Positions 24,631 through 32,990 of a DNA stretch of 64,000 nucleotides are shown here, in pieces (positions within the stretch are counted from its first letter, which is position 1; every line of letters begins with the position of its first letter). The translations under genes were made by a program, and so were the position numbers. This stretch comes from Rhodospirillaceae bacterium (lineage in GTDB: Bacteria; Pseudomonadota; Alphaproteobacteria; Rhodospirillales; UBA2165). The stretch covers positions 1 through 64,000 of the forward strand of contig JABHAA010000041.1 in assembly GCA_018674495.1 (NCBI GenBank), read 5' to 3'. Under the pieces are notes generated by a model. That model made no database searches, was not told the origin of the DNA, and saw only the letters and a program-made list of their open reading frames with translations.

Positions 24631-26106
24631 ATGGCTGACGTTCAAAAATATGAAACCGATGTGGCGATCATCGGCGCCGGCGGCGCCGGTATTTGCGCCG
24701 GTATCGAAGCGCTGGACGCCGGCGCAAGGGTAACCGCGTTTGAGTTGGGCGCAGAGCCGGGCGGTGCGGCGATCATGTCCGGCGGCGGCTGTATGGTTGT
24801 GGGCTCGCCCCTGCAAACCGAACAGGGCATCGAAGACAACCCCGATCTGGCTTTCAAAGATTGGATGCAATGGGGCGGTGCTTCCGCCGACGCGGTCTGG
24901 GCCCGCTATTATATCGAACACAGCCTTCACGATCTTTACCACTGGGCCGAAGAGCAGGGCGTCAAATGGGTCATGGTGCGCCAGCAGGAAGGCAATTCCG
25001 TGGGCCGCTGGCACCGGGCCGATCTTGGCGGCGCCGGGCTTATGAGCCGCCTGATATACGCCTTCCGCGCGAAGGGCGGCGAAATTGTCTGCAACGCCGA
25101 TATAGCCAAAATCAATCAGAGCAATAGGCGCATCACCGGCGCCGAAGGAGCCGATACGGACACCGGCGCCAAAATCGAAGTTTCCGCGCGCACCGTCCTG
25201 GTGGCGGCAGGCGGCTTTGCCTCCAACGTGGATATGGTCCTCAAATACCGCCCCGAGCTTGCCGACGACAAGATTTTGGAAGGCTCCGGTCCCGGCTCCA
25301 CCGGCAATGGCGCGGCGCTGGTCGAGACATTGGGCGGCTACCTGACCCACATGGACCAGATCTGGTTCTACGTCTACGCGACCCCGGATCATCTCGACCC
25401 GAAAGAGCGGCACGGCCTGGCCTTCCGCATGGCGCCCGGCTACATCTGGGTCAATGCCCAAGGCAAGCGATTCCATAACGAAGCGCTCTCCGGCGGCAAT
25501 TCCGCCAGCCCGGCGCTTCTGGCGCAAAGCCCGCGCCACGCCTGGGCGATCATGGACGCACCAATTCTCGCCGGCCTCGAAATCGCCGATCCCTATTACA
25601 AGGACGGCGTTGATGTGGACGTGGCCAAGCACGCGGCGCTCTATGCGGATTCACCTTACGTCCACAGCGCCGGTACGATGGCCGAGCTGGCCGGGCTGAT
25701 CGGCGTCGAGGGGGCAGCGTTTACCGATACCGTGGATCGCTACAACGACGCCTTTGATCAAGGGTTGGAGGCGGAACCCGAATTCGGCAAGCCACTGGCA
25801 ATGTCGAAAAAATTCGATACGCCGCCCTATTACGCCATGCAGATATTCCCCCTGGCGCGCAAAAACTTCGGCGGCATCAAGACCGACATCCGCTGCCGCG
25901 TCCTCGACAAGCATTTCGAGCCCATCGACGGCCTCTATGCGGCTGGCGAGGCGGCGGGCATGGCCGGCGGCCACATCAATGGCGGCGCAGGCCTCGAAGG
26001 CACCATGCTTGGCCCGTCCCTGTTTTCAGGCCGCGTCGCCGGCGGCTGGGCGGCAGCGGAAGCGGGGCACGGCGATGGATTTGAGGGCAAGGCGAACCGC
26101 GGGTAG
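24631..26106 (+). CDS. FAD-binding oxidoreductase (fumarate reductase/ketosteroid-dehydrogenase-like)
   Basis: The protein has 491 residues. It starts at 24631 behind AGGGGGAGGA; the open frame further upstream is noncoding. The dinucleotide motif GAGGAGICAG follows the first strand, with Glu at the end of beta-2 (FELGAEPGGA). The C-terminal FAD motif is LYAAGEAAGMAGGHINGGAG. The central cap has ADLGGAGLMSRL and IDTxxxY-like PPYYAMQIFPL. The family reduces or oxidises C-C bonds next to a carbonyl. It diverges from the Mo hydroxylase genes and may share their regulation. Confidence 0.85.
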   Translation: MADVQKYETDVAIIGAGGAGICAGIEALDAGARVTAFELGAEPGGAAIMSGGGCMVVGSPLQTEQGIEDNPDLAFKDWMQWGGASADAVWARYYIEHSLHDLYHWAEEQGVKWVMVRQQEGNSVGRWHRADLGGAGLMSRLIYAFRAKGGEIVCNADIAKINQSNRRITGAEGADTDTGAKIEVSARTVLVAAGGFASNVDMVLKYRPELADDKILEGSGPGSTGNGAALVETLGGYLTHMDQIWFYVYATPDHLDPKERHGLAFRMAPGYIWVNAQGKRFHNEALSGGNSASPALLAQSPRHAWAIMDAPILAGLEIADPYYKDGVDVDVAKHAALYADSPYVHSAGTMAELAGLIGVEGAAFTDTVDRYNDAFDQGLEAEPEFGKPLAMSKKFDTPPYYAMQIFPLARKNFGGIKTDIRCRVLDKHFEPIDGLYAAGEAAGMAGGHINGGAGLEGTMLGPSLFSGRVAGGWAAAEAGHGDGFEGKANRG

Positions 26107-26251
26107 GGGGCGGCGGATGATCGAGCACACCATATATATTTGCACCACTAACGGGCGGATAGAGACCTTCCCCATCCATCCGCAAAAGCAGGAATTTTTT
26201 CATGCTCTCCTAATTATAGGGCGAGTGCCTTAGTTTCCAACGAAATGATAT

Positions 26252-26875
26252 TCATGAATATTTGCTATTCCAACGGATTGATAAATTTTTAAAATGCTCC
26301 CAGGTGCTTTCGTCCTTGCTTTGCCAATGCCCAATATAATCTTCGACTTGGATGTAAAAATTAACTGCAAGAGATTTAATTGACCGCTCAGTAATATTTG
26401 GGTCCAAATCGCCGGTCTCCAAACCTACGGCGACAAATTCGAAAAAATTAATTTCTCGATCAATTGCCTGCCCAATATCAAGGTCTTCTGCTTCGAAGTT
26501 CATAATCGCCGATGTTAGTTTGTCCGTATATTTTGGAAGATATTTTTTGATAACTGTTTTATCTTTTATTCGCTGCGAGTTGATCATGTAATCAGAAATC
26601 AAATTAATTGTGTGCTGCTTGCGTGAATTCAAAATCGATATTTCATTACTAACGATCCAACCGATGGATAAAAATATTGTTCCTGTAAATATGGATAATT
26701 GCCAAAGATTTTCACCCTCAATACCGCCTCGAACAAGATAATACATAACGTAGTAGGCTAAAATGCCTACCCCGATATACACAAAATGCCGGGGCCGAAG
26801 CACGCCACGAAAGCAAATCAATGCCAGTGGAAACAAAAATACCGGCGCTATTTGGAATAAACTAATCGATGGCAC
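26252..26875 (-). CDS. Hypothetical membrane protein with coiled C-terminal domain
   Basis: The protein has 207 residues. Three hydrophobic segments occupy about 5-23, 31-48 and 58-76, followed by a soluble helical region (about 85-200) rich in Lys, Asp and Glu, resembling DUF4760-type proteins of unknown function. The gene is clearly AT-rich, with codons such as AAA, ATA and TTA that are rare in its neighbours. It is flanked by noncoding AT-rich DNA, which points to horizontal acquisition. It is alone on its strand here. Confidence 0.7.
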   Translation of the reverse strand: MPSISLFQIAPVFLFPLALICFRGVLRPRHFVYIGVGILAYYVMYYLVRGGIEGENLWQLSIFTGTIFLSIGWIVSNEISILNSRKQHTINLISDYMINSQRIKDKTVIKKYLPKYTDKLTSAIMNFEAEDLDIGQAIDREINFFEFVAVGLETGDLDPNITERSIKSLAVNFYIQVEDYIGHWQSKDESTWEHFKNLSIRWNSKYS

Positions 26876-26896
26876 CTAGCGTTACCTCAAATCAAA

Positions 26897-26928
26897 AAAC
26901 CCCATCAGCAAATAGCTTGATGGGGTTT
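26897..26928 (-). terminator. Intrinsic terminator, best on the minus strand
   Basis: AAACCCCATCA (26897-26907) and TGATGGGGTTT (26918-26928) form a perfect 11-bp stem with a 10-base loop. On the minus strand the stem runs into T6 (complement of 26894-26899); on the plus strand it is followed by CTTTCT. It would stop leftward transcripts arriving from the AT-rich region before the membrane-protein gene. Confidence 0.7.
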
Positions 26929-27071
26929 CTTTCTACTTAGTATCATTAGATTTCAAGAACCTGGTTTAACTCCAAAGCACAACATAACAGCCTCCTTTTA
27001 CAATTTCGCTGATAACTATATCTATAAATAATGTAGGTTTATTAAGCCTGAATTTCAAGTTCGAATTGTCC

Positions 27072-27089
27072 TGGTATCATGTGATACCA
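27072..27089. promoter_or_regulatory. 18-base dyad TGGTATCA-TG-TGATACCA
   Basis: Two perfect 8-bp arms (27072-27079 and 27082-27089) around TG, followed on the plus strand by eight A. It has the shape of a repressor operator, but no regulator gene is adjacent. Confidence 0.4.
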
Positions 27090-27294
27090 AAAAAAATCTA
27101 ACGAATCAGTAAGATTTTCTTGCATTTGTTTCATCTTTGTTCTATGTTGTATCTTCCTATATAAATTGGTTAGTACGATCAAAAACCAGCCCGCCGATTG
27201 CTTTTTGGCGGGTATATTGCCATGCGCATCCAGCGTATCTAAACGACCTTCAGACCCCATTGAGCCGAGAACAAGCCCCCAATGAAATCCATGA

Positions 27295-27334
27295 AACCCA
27301 CACCAACCCACACCAATCCCTACCAAACCATACC
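27295..27334. repeat. Four tandem 10-bp units
   Basis: Two exact copies of AACCCACACC (27295-27314) are followed by AATCCCTACC and AAACCATACC. The ten-base period equals about one helical turn, so protein binding on one DNA face is possible; it could also be slippage product. Confidence 0.7.
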
Positions 27335-27456
27335 GAATGTTTTCTCAAAACATGTCGCACGGCCATGCGTCAATTGCATGGCGATGGCCTCCCTTGCATC
27401 GGCTTCGCGCGGCGCGGATAATATGGTCCGTACAATAATCAGGGGGGCCTGAAAAA

Positions 27457-28551
27457 ATGAAAGCGTCGTTGTTTTGTACCAGCCGCTATATGGGGGCGGC
27501 GCCCGAGGGCTGGCCGGTGCCGGCGACTGAATATTCCGCCGAAGTGGCCGAGCGTTCCATGCAGACAACGCTGGAGCAATTCGCCCTTGCCGATCAGGTG
27601 GGCTTCGACTGGGTGTCGGTGGCCGAGCATCATTTTGCGCCGTTTTCCCTCAACCCCAATCCGATGGTCATGGCCGGCGCCCTTACGCAAGTGGTCAAGA
27701 ACGCCAAGATCGCGCTGCTCGGCCCCGATATTCCGATCCTCAATCCGCTTCGGGTGGCCGAGGAATTCGCCATGCTGGATACCCTGACCGGCGGGCGGGT
27801 GGTTGCTGGCCTGATGCGCGGCACGCCGAACGAATACGTCACCTACAATATCAACCCCACCGAATCCCGCGCCCGCTTTGCCGAGGCGCTGGAAATTATC
27901 CGCATGGCCTGGACCGAAAAGCAGCCCTTTGGCTGGGAAGGGCGCTATTACCAATACCGCTCCATCTCGATCTGGCCGCGCCCGGTGCAGGACCCGCATC
28001 CGCCTATTTACATGTCGGCGTCCAGCCCAGAATCGGGCGACTATGCGGCCAAGAACAAGCTCGGCATCGGCTTTGCCTTCACCACATTGCCGCGCGCCGT
28101 CATCGCCGCTGATTACTGGCGCGAAAAATCCCGCGAACATGGCTGGGAGCCTGAGCCCGATCACGTGATCTACCGGCTCGGCGTGCATGTGGCCGCAACC
28201 GATGCCGAAGCCCGCGACGACCTGGCCGCCGGCATGCGCCAGCGCCGGGTAGGGCTGTCCATGGCCAACGCCGCCGTGGAAAAGGCGGTGGACGAGGCCG
28301 GCTATTACGGCCGCGACCGGGACGAACAACGCGGCCGGCTTTTATCCCGTGGCCAGTTGGAGGAGCGCATCGAAAACGGCCAGATTCTGGTGGGCAGCCC
28401 GGACACCGTGGTCAAACAGATCGAACGCATCAAGAAAGAACTCAATGCGGGCGTGCTGGATCTGACCCTGGCGGCGCAATTGGGTGACAAAACCTTGCGC
28501 AGTATCGAGCTTCTCGGCACTGAAGTTCTGCCGCGCATGCATGCGATGTGA
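27457..28551 (+). CDS. LLM class flavin-dependent oxidoreductase
   Basis: A 364-residue bacterial luciferase-like TIM-barrel enzyme that uses reduced FMN (or F420) to oxygenate or oxidise a substrate. Typical stretches are FDWVSVAEHHF, VKNAKIALLGPDIPILNPLRVAEEFAML, DTLTGGRVVAGLMRGTPNEY and the late ENGQILVGSPDTVVKQI. A DUF35 gene follows nine bases downstream and a thiolase overlaps that, so the three form one operon. Its substrate may be a CoA ester or acid processed by the thiolase unit. Confidence 0.88.
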   Translation: MKASLFCTSRYMGAAPEGWPVPATEYSAEVAERSMQTTLEQFALADQVGFDWVSVAEHHFAPFSLNPNPMVMAGALTQVVKNAKIALLGPDIPILNPLRVAEEFAMLDTLTGGRVVAGLMRGTPNEYVTYNINPTESRARFAEALEIIRMAWTEKQPFGWEGRYYQYRSISIWPRPVQDPHPPIYMSASSPESGDYAAKNKLGIGFAFTTLPRAVIAADYWREKSREHGWEPEPDHVIYRLGVHVAATDAEARDDLAAGMRQRRVGLSMANAAVEKAVDEAGYYGRDRDEQRGRLLSRGQLEERIENGQILVGSPDTVVKQIERIKKELNAGVLDLTLAAQLGDKTLRSIELLGTEVLPRMHAM

Positions 28552-28560
28552 GGGACGGAA

Positions 28561-28947
28561 ATGGCAATGGATCAACGCGCCGGTCATCTTGAGCCAGGGC
28601 ACGTCATTGCCGGGGATGCCGGATTGCATCTCAAGGGCGGGGCTTGCGCATCCTGCGGCGCCCTGGCATTTCCAAAACCCGCCATTTGCTCGGGATGCCT
28701 TTCTGAAGACATTGCCGATGCGCCCTTGGCCGGCGGCGGCGTACTCTACGCCTACTCCGTGATTCATGTTGGGCGGCGGCCCGATCTTCCTTACGCGGTC
28801 GGCTATGTGGATTTGGCTGATGGCGTCCGGGTTTTCACCGAGCTGACCCGCACCGACGGCCTCTGCCCCGATATGAAGGTGGCAATCGAGATTTCGCCGG
28901 AAGCGGAAGGCTACAGATTTAACGCGGCTCCGGTGGAGGCAGTTTGA
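28561..28947 (+). CDS. DUF35 OB-fold/zinc-ribbon acyl-CoA-binding protein
   Basis: The protein has 128 residues. A zinc ribbon with two Cys-x2-Cys pairs (CASCGALAFPKPAICSGC, about residues 30-47) precedes an OB-fold (LYAYSVIHVGRRPDLPYAVGYVDL…). DUF35 proteins pair with thiolase-like partners; in steroid side-chain degradation such a pair (Ltp2-DUF35) forms an aldolase. The gene ends at or within a few bases of the thiolase start, which fits an obligate complex. Confidence 0.85.
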   Translation: MAMDQRAGHLEPGHVIAGDAGLHLKGGACASCGALAFPKPAICSGCLSEDIADAPLAGGGVLYAYSVIHVGRRPDLPYAVGYVDLADGVRVFTELTRTDGLCPDMKVAIEISPEAEGYRFNAAPVEAV

Positions 28948-28949
28948 CC

Positions 28950-30089
28950 ATGCGCCCGGTCTCCATCATCGGCGTCGGCATGATTCCGTTCGGAAAATAC
29001 CCCGAAAAGGACACCGCCGATCTGGCCTGGCCGGCGATCAAACAGGCGATGGAGGATGCGGGAACAGATCGCGATGATATCGGCATCGCCTATTGCGGAT
29101 CGGTCTATGGCGGCATGATGATCGGCCAGCGGACCCTTACCCGCCTCGGCATGACCGGCAAGCCGATCATCAATGTGGAAAACGCCTGCTCGTCGTCATC
29201 CAGCGCCTTTCATCAGGCGCATATGGCGGTGGCGTCGGGGGCTTACGATGTGGCGCTGGTATTCGGCGTCGACAAATTGAGCCAGTTTGGCGGCGGCACC
29301 ATCCCGCTGGTGGACGAAGATTGGGAGATTTCCCAAGGCATGTTGATGCCGGCGCTCTACGCCATGCGCGCCTGCCGCTATATGCATGAGACCGGATTGA
29401 CGACCGAGCAATTGGCCGGGGTATCGGTAAAGGCGCGCGCCATGGGCGCCCATAATCCCGACGCTCAATTCCAAAAGGAAATCAGCCTGGAAGAGGTAAT
29501 GAATGCGCGCCCGATTGCTGATCCGTTTACCTTGCTGCATTGCTGCCCCACCGGCGATGGCGCCGCTGCCGCCGTCATTTGCGCTGGCGATGTGGCCCAT
29601 AAGTTCGAGGCCGCGCCAATCAAAATTCTGGCGTCGGACCTGTGCACCGGAACGTACTTAACCGGCTACAGGGATATGACGGTGCCGGAGATCACCGTGC
29701 GCGGAGCTTCCGAGGCTTACGAAGAAGCCGGCGTCGGGCCGGAAGATATCGACGTCGCCGAGATTCACGACGCCTTTACCATCGCCGAGCTGCTCTATTA
29801 CGAGGCCTTTGGCTTTTGCGGGCGCGGCGAGGCGATAAGGCTGCTGGAAGACGGCGTCACCTCCATCGGCGGGGCCAAGCCGGTCAATCCATCCGGCGGG
29901 CTTTTGTCCAAGGGCCATCCGGTGGGCGCTACCGGCATCGCCCAGATTACCGAGATCACCCGCCAATTACGGGGAAGTTGCGGTGCCCGTCAGGTGGAAG
30001 GCGCCCGCACCGGTCTTGCCCACGCCACCGGCGGCGGCGCCATGGGCATGGACCACGGCGCCTGCTCGATCCACATATTGCAGCGCTAA
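28950..30089 (+). CDS. Thiolase-like protein, SCP-x/Ltp2 type partner of DUF35
   Basis: The protein has 379 residues. ATG at 28950 is used; an in-frame TTG at 28944 overlaps the DUF35 stop as TTGA and could also serve. Cys80 (ENACSSSSS) is the position of the thiolase nucleophile, His323 is in SKGHPVGATG and His273 in EIHDAF. The C-terminal Cys-Gly-Gly of true thiolases is missing (ATGGGAMGMDHGACS). This pattern occurs in SCP-x thiolases and in Ltp2-type retro-aldolases that work with DUF35 proteins. It probably cleaves a beta-keto or beta-hydroxy acyl-CoA. Confidence 0.85.
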   Translation: MRPVSIIGVGMIPFGKYPEKDTADLAWPAIKQAMEDAGTDRDDIGIAYCGSVYGGMMIGQRTLTRLGMTGKPIINVENACSSSSSAFHQAHMAVASGAYDVALVFGVDKLSQFGGGTIPLVDEDWEISQGMLMPALYAMRACRYMHETGLTTEQLAGVSVKARAMGAHNPDAQFQKEISLEEVMNARPIADPFTLLHCCPTGDGAAAAVICAGDVAHKFEAAPIKILASDLCTGTYLTGYRDMTVPEITVRGASEAYEEAGVGPEDIDVAEIHDAFTIAELLYYEAFGFCGRGEAIRLLEDGVTSIGGAKPVNPSGGLLSKGHPVGATGIAQITEITRQLRGSCGARQVEGARTGLAHATGGGAMGMDHGACSIHILQR

Positions 30090-30095
30090 AGAATG

Positions 30096-30965
30096 TTAGT
30101 AGCCGATCACGCCGTTTCTGTGGGTCAGTCTTCGTTTGGCGATATCGAAGTTCATCAGGTCTTCGCCGATGATGATCGGGCCGGCGTAATCGGCGCGCAC
30201 GGTATCGAGCAGGAAATCCCTGTCGAAGCTAGGCGGAACGAAGTGATTGAGGATCAGGCATTTGGCTTTCGATTCGGCGGCGACCTTGCCGACCTGATCG
30301 GAAACCGTGTGGTAGCTCGCCACCGATGCGCGCCCGGCAGCGGTACGGGCGCCGACGAGCGGCATGGAATCCACATGCACGAACACCTCGTGGATCAGCG
30401 CGTCGGCGCCTTGGGCGGCATCGATCAGCGCGTCGCAGTATTTGGTGTCGCCGGAGAAGGCGACCTTTTGGCCACCCGATTCGAAGACAAAGCCGAAGGC
30501 GTGGCGGATCGGCGCATGCTCGACCCGGACGGCGGAAACGCGCACGCCGCCGGTATCCCAGATGACGCCTTCTTCGAACTCGGTAACCTCCAGATCGAAG
30601 GCGGCGTTCGAGGCCCGCTTTTCATGTTTGATGCGCATTTCCCGCTCTTCGCGCCAAAGCTCCATCAGCCCGTCGGTGAATTTACGGATGCCGGGCGGCC
30701 CGAAGATACGGTGCGGGACGTCTCGGCTCTGATGGAACGACGACATCAGCAATTGATAGAGATCGACCAGATGGTCGGAATGCATATGGGTGATGAACAA
30801 AGCATCAATCTCGGCACTGTTGGCGCCGGCTTCCAGGAGCCGCTGGGTGACGCCCGATCCCACATCGACCAGGAATGTTTGTTCGCCGGCGCGGATCAGA
30901 TTGCCGGCGCCGTAGCGGTCGGGATTGGCAATCGGGCAGCCGGTGCCGAGTAAAGTTATGTCCAT
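30096..30965 (-). CDS. MBL-fold metallo-hydrolase, RNase Z/arylsulfatase-like
   Basis: The protein has 289 residues from ATG 30965 (a GTG three codons upstream is possible). It begins MDITLLGTGCPIANPDRYG, and the metal motif HMHSDH is at residues 60-65. Other ligands are in AFSGDTKYCDAL and the C-terminal LNHFVPP. The start and the spacing fit the RNase Z-like branch of metallo-beta-lactamases, but members in catabolic clusters hydrolyse small esters or lactones. It converges on the thiolase gene and diverges from the hydrolase at 31004 across 38 bases. Confidence 0.85.
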   Translation of the reverse strand: MDITLLGTGCPIANPDRYGAGNLIRAGEQTFLVDVGSGVTQRLLEAGANSAEIDALFITHMHSDHLVDLYQLLMSSFHQSRDVPHRIFGPPGIRKFTDGLMELWREEREMRIKHEKRASNAAFDLEVTEFEEGVIWDTGGVRVSAVRVEHAPIRHAFGFVFESGGQKVAFSGDTKYCDALIDAAQGADALIHEVFVHVDSMPLVGARTAAGRASVASYHTVSDQVGKVAAESKAKCLILNHFVPPSFDRDFLLDTVRADYAGPIIIGEDLMNFDIAKRRLTHRNGVIGY

Positions 30966-31003
30966 GGCGCGCACCTGAAATTGGAATAAGGGAGGTTTGA
31001 GGA

Positions 31004-32065
31004 ATGGCTGATTATTTGAACGTAGCCGCGGTCATGGAGCGCTGGAGCCCGCGCTTTATCTCCAATGGTGTGCCGCTGGCTGATTTTCGGGCGGCTGCCG
31101 AGGCGATCACGGCGATGGAGGATTGGGGCCCGGCCTGGGCTGCGCGTGCCGAAACCCACGAGGCCATGGGATTGGCGGCGTTGGAGGCGGGCAACATGAT
31201 CAGCGCCGGCGAGCATTTGCAGACGGCCGGCGTTGTCTATCATTTCGCCAAGTTCATTATGGTTGGCGATATTGATCAGATGCGCGGGCTTCACGAAAAG
31301 GCGGTGCGTTGCCGGAATTTGGCATTGCCGCATATTGATCCGCCGGGAGAGAGGGTTGAAATACCTTATGCGGGGTCCAAGCTGGCTGGCATTTTGCGCA
31401 AGCCCAAGAATGTGGCCCGCCCGCCGGTGGTGGCCATGTGCATGGGCATGGATAGCGCCAAGGAGGAAATGGCCACCAACGAGGCGCATTTTCTTCGGCG
31501 CGGTTTGGCGACGTTGGCCTTCGATGGTCCCGGCCAGGGCGAGGCGGAATATGAGTTTCCGATTCTGCCCGAATATGAAGCGGCGGTGGGCGCGGTGATC
31601 GATTACCTGGAATCCCGGGACGATGTGGATGCCGGCCGGGTTGGGCTTTGGGGCGTTTCCTTCGGCGGCTATTACGCGCCACGGGCGGCGGCGTTCGAGC
31701 CCCGCGCCAAGGCCTGTATCGGTATTTCCGGGCCGTTCGATTTCGGCCCCCTGTTCCGCGCATCGGGCGGCAACGAGGTGTTCCGGGTGCGCGCGCACGC
31801 CGATACCATGGATGACGCCTTTGCAATCGCCGACCGGGTCAGCCTGACCGGCATTGCCAAGAACATCACCTGTCCGTTGATGATTATTGGCGGCGCCCTC
31901 GACACCATGTCGCCGCCGTCGGAACAGCAGCGTCTGGTGGACGAAGCCTCCGGCCCATCGCAAGCGCTGATATTGGAGGACGGCAATCACTGCGCCAATA
32001 ACGTCCGCTATAAATACAGCCCGCAATCGGCCGACTGGATGGCGGGTCATCTGGGCGCTGGGTAA
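31004..32065 (+). CDS. Alpha/beta hydrolase, dihydroxypseudooxynicotine-hydrolase-like (paralogue)
   Basis: The protein has 353 residues. The helical cap (about 1-120, ERWSPRFISNGVPLADF…) is followed by a hydrolase fold with VAMCMGMDSAKEE, LAFDGPGQGE, nucleophile elbow GVSFGGYYA, acid in GGALDTMSP and His in EDGNHCANN. It is the same architecture as 13573-14811 and resembles the C-C hydrolase of nicotine degradation. GGGAGG lies shortly before the ATG. Two such paralogues in one window suggest related steps on different substrates. Confidence 0.82.
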   Translation: MADYLNVAAVMERWSPRFISNGVPLADFRAAAEAITAMEDWGPAWAARAETHEAMGLAALEAGNMISAGEHLQTAGVVYHFAKFIMVGDIDQMRGLHEKAVRCRNLALPHIDPPGERVEIPYAGSKLAGILRKPKNVARPPVVAMCMGMDSAKEEMATNEAHFLRRGLATLAFDGPGQGEAEYEFPILPEYEAAVGAVIDYLESRDDVDAGRVGLWGVSFGGYYAPRAAAFEPRAKACIGISGPFDFGPLFRASGGNEVFRVRAHADTMDDAFAIADRVSLTGIAKNITCPLMIIGGALDTMSPPSEQQRLVDEASGPSQALILEDGNHCANNVRYKYSPQSADWMAGHLGAG

Positions 32066-32087
32066 TGCGGGATGCATGTGCCCGAGC

Positions 32088-32969
32088 CTATTTGCCGAGC
32101 CCGATCATGGCGCGGGCATCGTCCGGGCTGGCGATATCCTCGCCCATCAGGCGGATAATATTGGCGGCCTTTTCCACCAGCGCCGCATTCGAGGGCGCAA
32201 GGACGCCATATTCGATATAGAGATTGTCTTCGAGCCCAACGCGCACTTGGCCGCCCAAAAGAACCGCCGCCGCAACCATGGGCATCTGGAAGCGCGATAT
32301 GCCGAACGCGGACCAGAGCGCGCCATCCGGCAACTGGTCGCGCATATAGGCCATGGTTTGCACCGTCGCCGGCGCCCCCCAGGGAATGCCGAGGCAAAGC
32401 TGGAACAGGCCGGGCCCTTCGAGATCGCCCTGCTTGATCATGTATTTGGCGAGCTCGATATGGCCGGCATCGAAACATTCCAGCTCCGGCGTGACACCGG
32501 ACGACTTGATTGTGGCGGCCATCTCCGACAAGTGGCGGGGCAGGTTGAGGAACACGTTGGCACCGAAATTCATGGTCGCCACGTCGAGGCTGCATACTTC
32601 CGGGCGCAAGGCTTCGATATGGCGGGTGCGAATTTCCGGCGTCGTCAGGTTCGATCCGGGCCCGCCGATTTGCGGATCATCGTCGCCCGGAACGAAGGTG
32701 GCGCCAGGCCCAGTGGTTAGGTTGATGATAACATCGGCACCGGCGGCTTCAATGCGCTCTTTCACTTCGGCGTAATGGGCCAGCTCCATGGAGCGCCCGG
32801 TGGTTTCTGGGTCGCGCACATGGATATGGACAATGGCCGCGCCCGCCGCGTGGGCTTCCAACGCGGACGCTGCGATCTCTTCCGGGGTCACCGGAACGGC
32901 GGGGTTTTTGTCCCGCGTGCCGGCGCCGCCGCCGGTGACGGCGCAGGTGATCATGATTTTGCGTGCCAT
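32088..32969 (-). CDS. BKACE family beta-keto acid cleavage enzyme
   Basis: The protein has 293 residues. BKACE (DUF849) enzymes condense a beta-keto acid with acetyl-CoA to give acetoacetate and a new CoA ester; 3-keto-5-aminohexanoate cleavage enzyme is the prototype. The zinc-binding HIHVRD (His48, His50) and the later GLEDNLYIEYG with its Glu are present, as is MITCAVTGGG at the start of the barrel. It lies 21 bases after a 51-residue ORF and downstream of a class II aldolase on the same strand. Confidence 0.9.
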   Translation of the reverse strand: MARKIMITCAVTGGGAGTRDKNPAVPVTPEEIAASALEAHAAGAAIVHIHVRDPETTGRSMELAHYAEVKERIEAAGADVIINLTTGPGATFVPGDDDPQIGGPGSNLTTPEIRTRHIEALRPEVCSLDVATMNFGANVFLNLPRHLSEMAATIKSSGVTPELECFDAGHIELAKYMIKQGDLEGPGLFQLCLGIPWGAPATVQTMAYMRDQLPDGALWSAFGISRFQMPMVAAAVLLGGQVRVGLEDNLYIEYGVLAPSNAALVEKAANIIRLMGEDIASPDDARAMIGLGK

Positions 32970-32990
32970 GTCTTTTGGTCCTTTCGTTTG

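Larger units (their letters stand above)
26876..27456. other. AT-rich noncoding stretch with dyads and decamer repeats
   Basis: No convincing gene lies in this 581-base region. Overlapping open frames of about 94 codons exist on both strands (27042-27326 minus, 27137-27421 plus), but neither has a ribosome site or recognisable domains. The stretch holds a terminator-like stem (26897-26928), an 18-base dyad (27072-27089), a 6-bp stem-loop CCCGCC/GGCGGG (27190-27212) and four 10-bp tandem units (27295-27334). The right end leads into the LLM gene through a purine-rich ribosome site. It looks like the edge of an inserted segment. Confidence 0.5.

Noticed and set aside
25976..26203. 75-residue minus ORF (MKKFLLLRMDGEG…) with a good AGGAG site
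   Set aside because: Most of it is a Pro/Arg-rich shadow of the flavoprotein gene end; no domain is recognisable.
26117..26233. 38-residue plus ORF (MIEHTIYICTTNGRIETF…) after the flavoprotein
   Set aside because: It has a G-rich upstream stretch but is too short and without a family to support it; kept only as a possibility.
27042..27421. Overlapping 94-residue ORFs on both strands in the AT-rich insert
   Set aside because: No ribosome site or domain; the minus ORF runs through the decamer repeats and a stem-loop.
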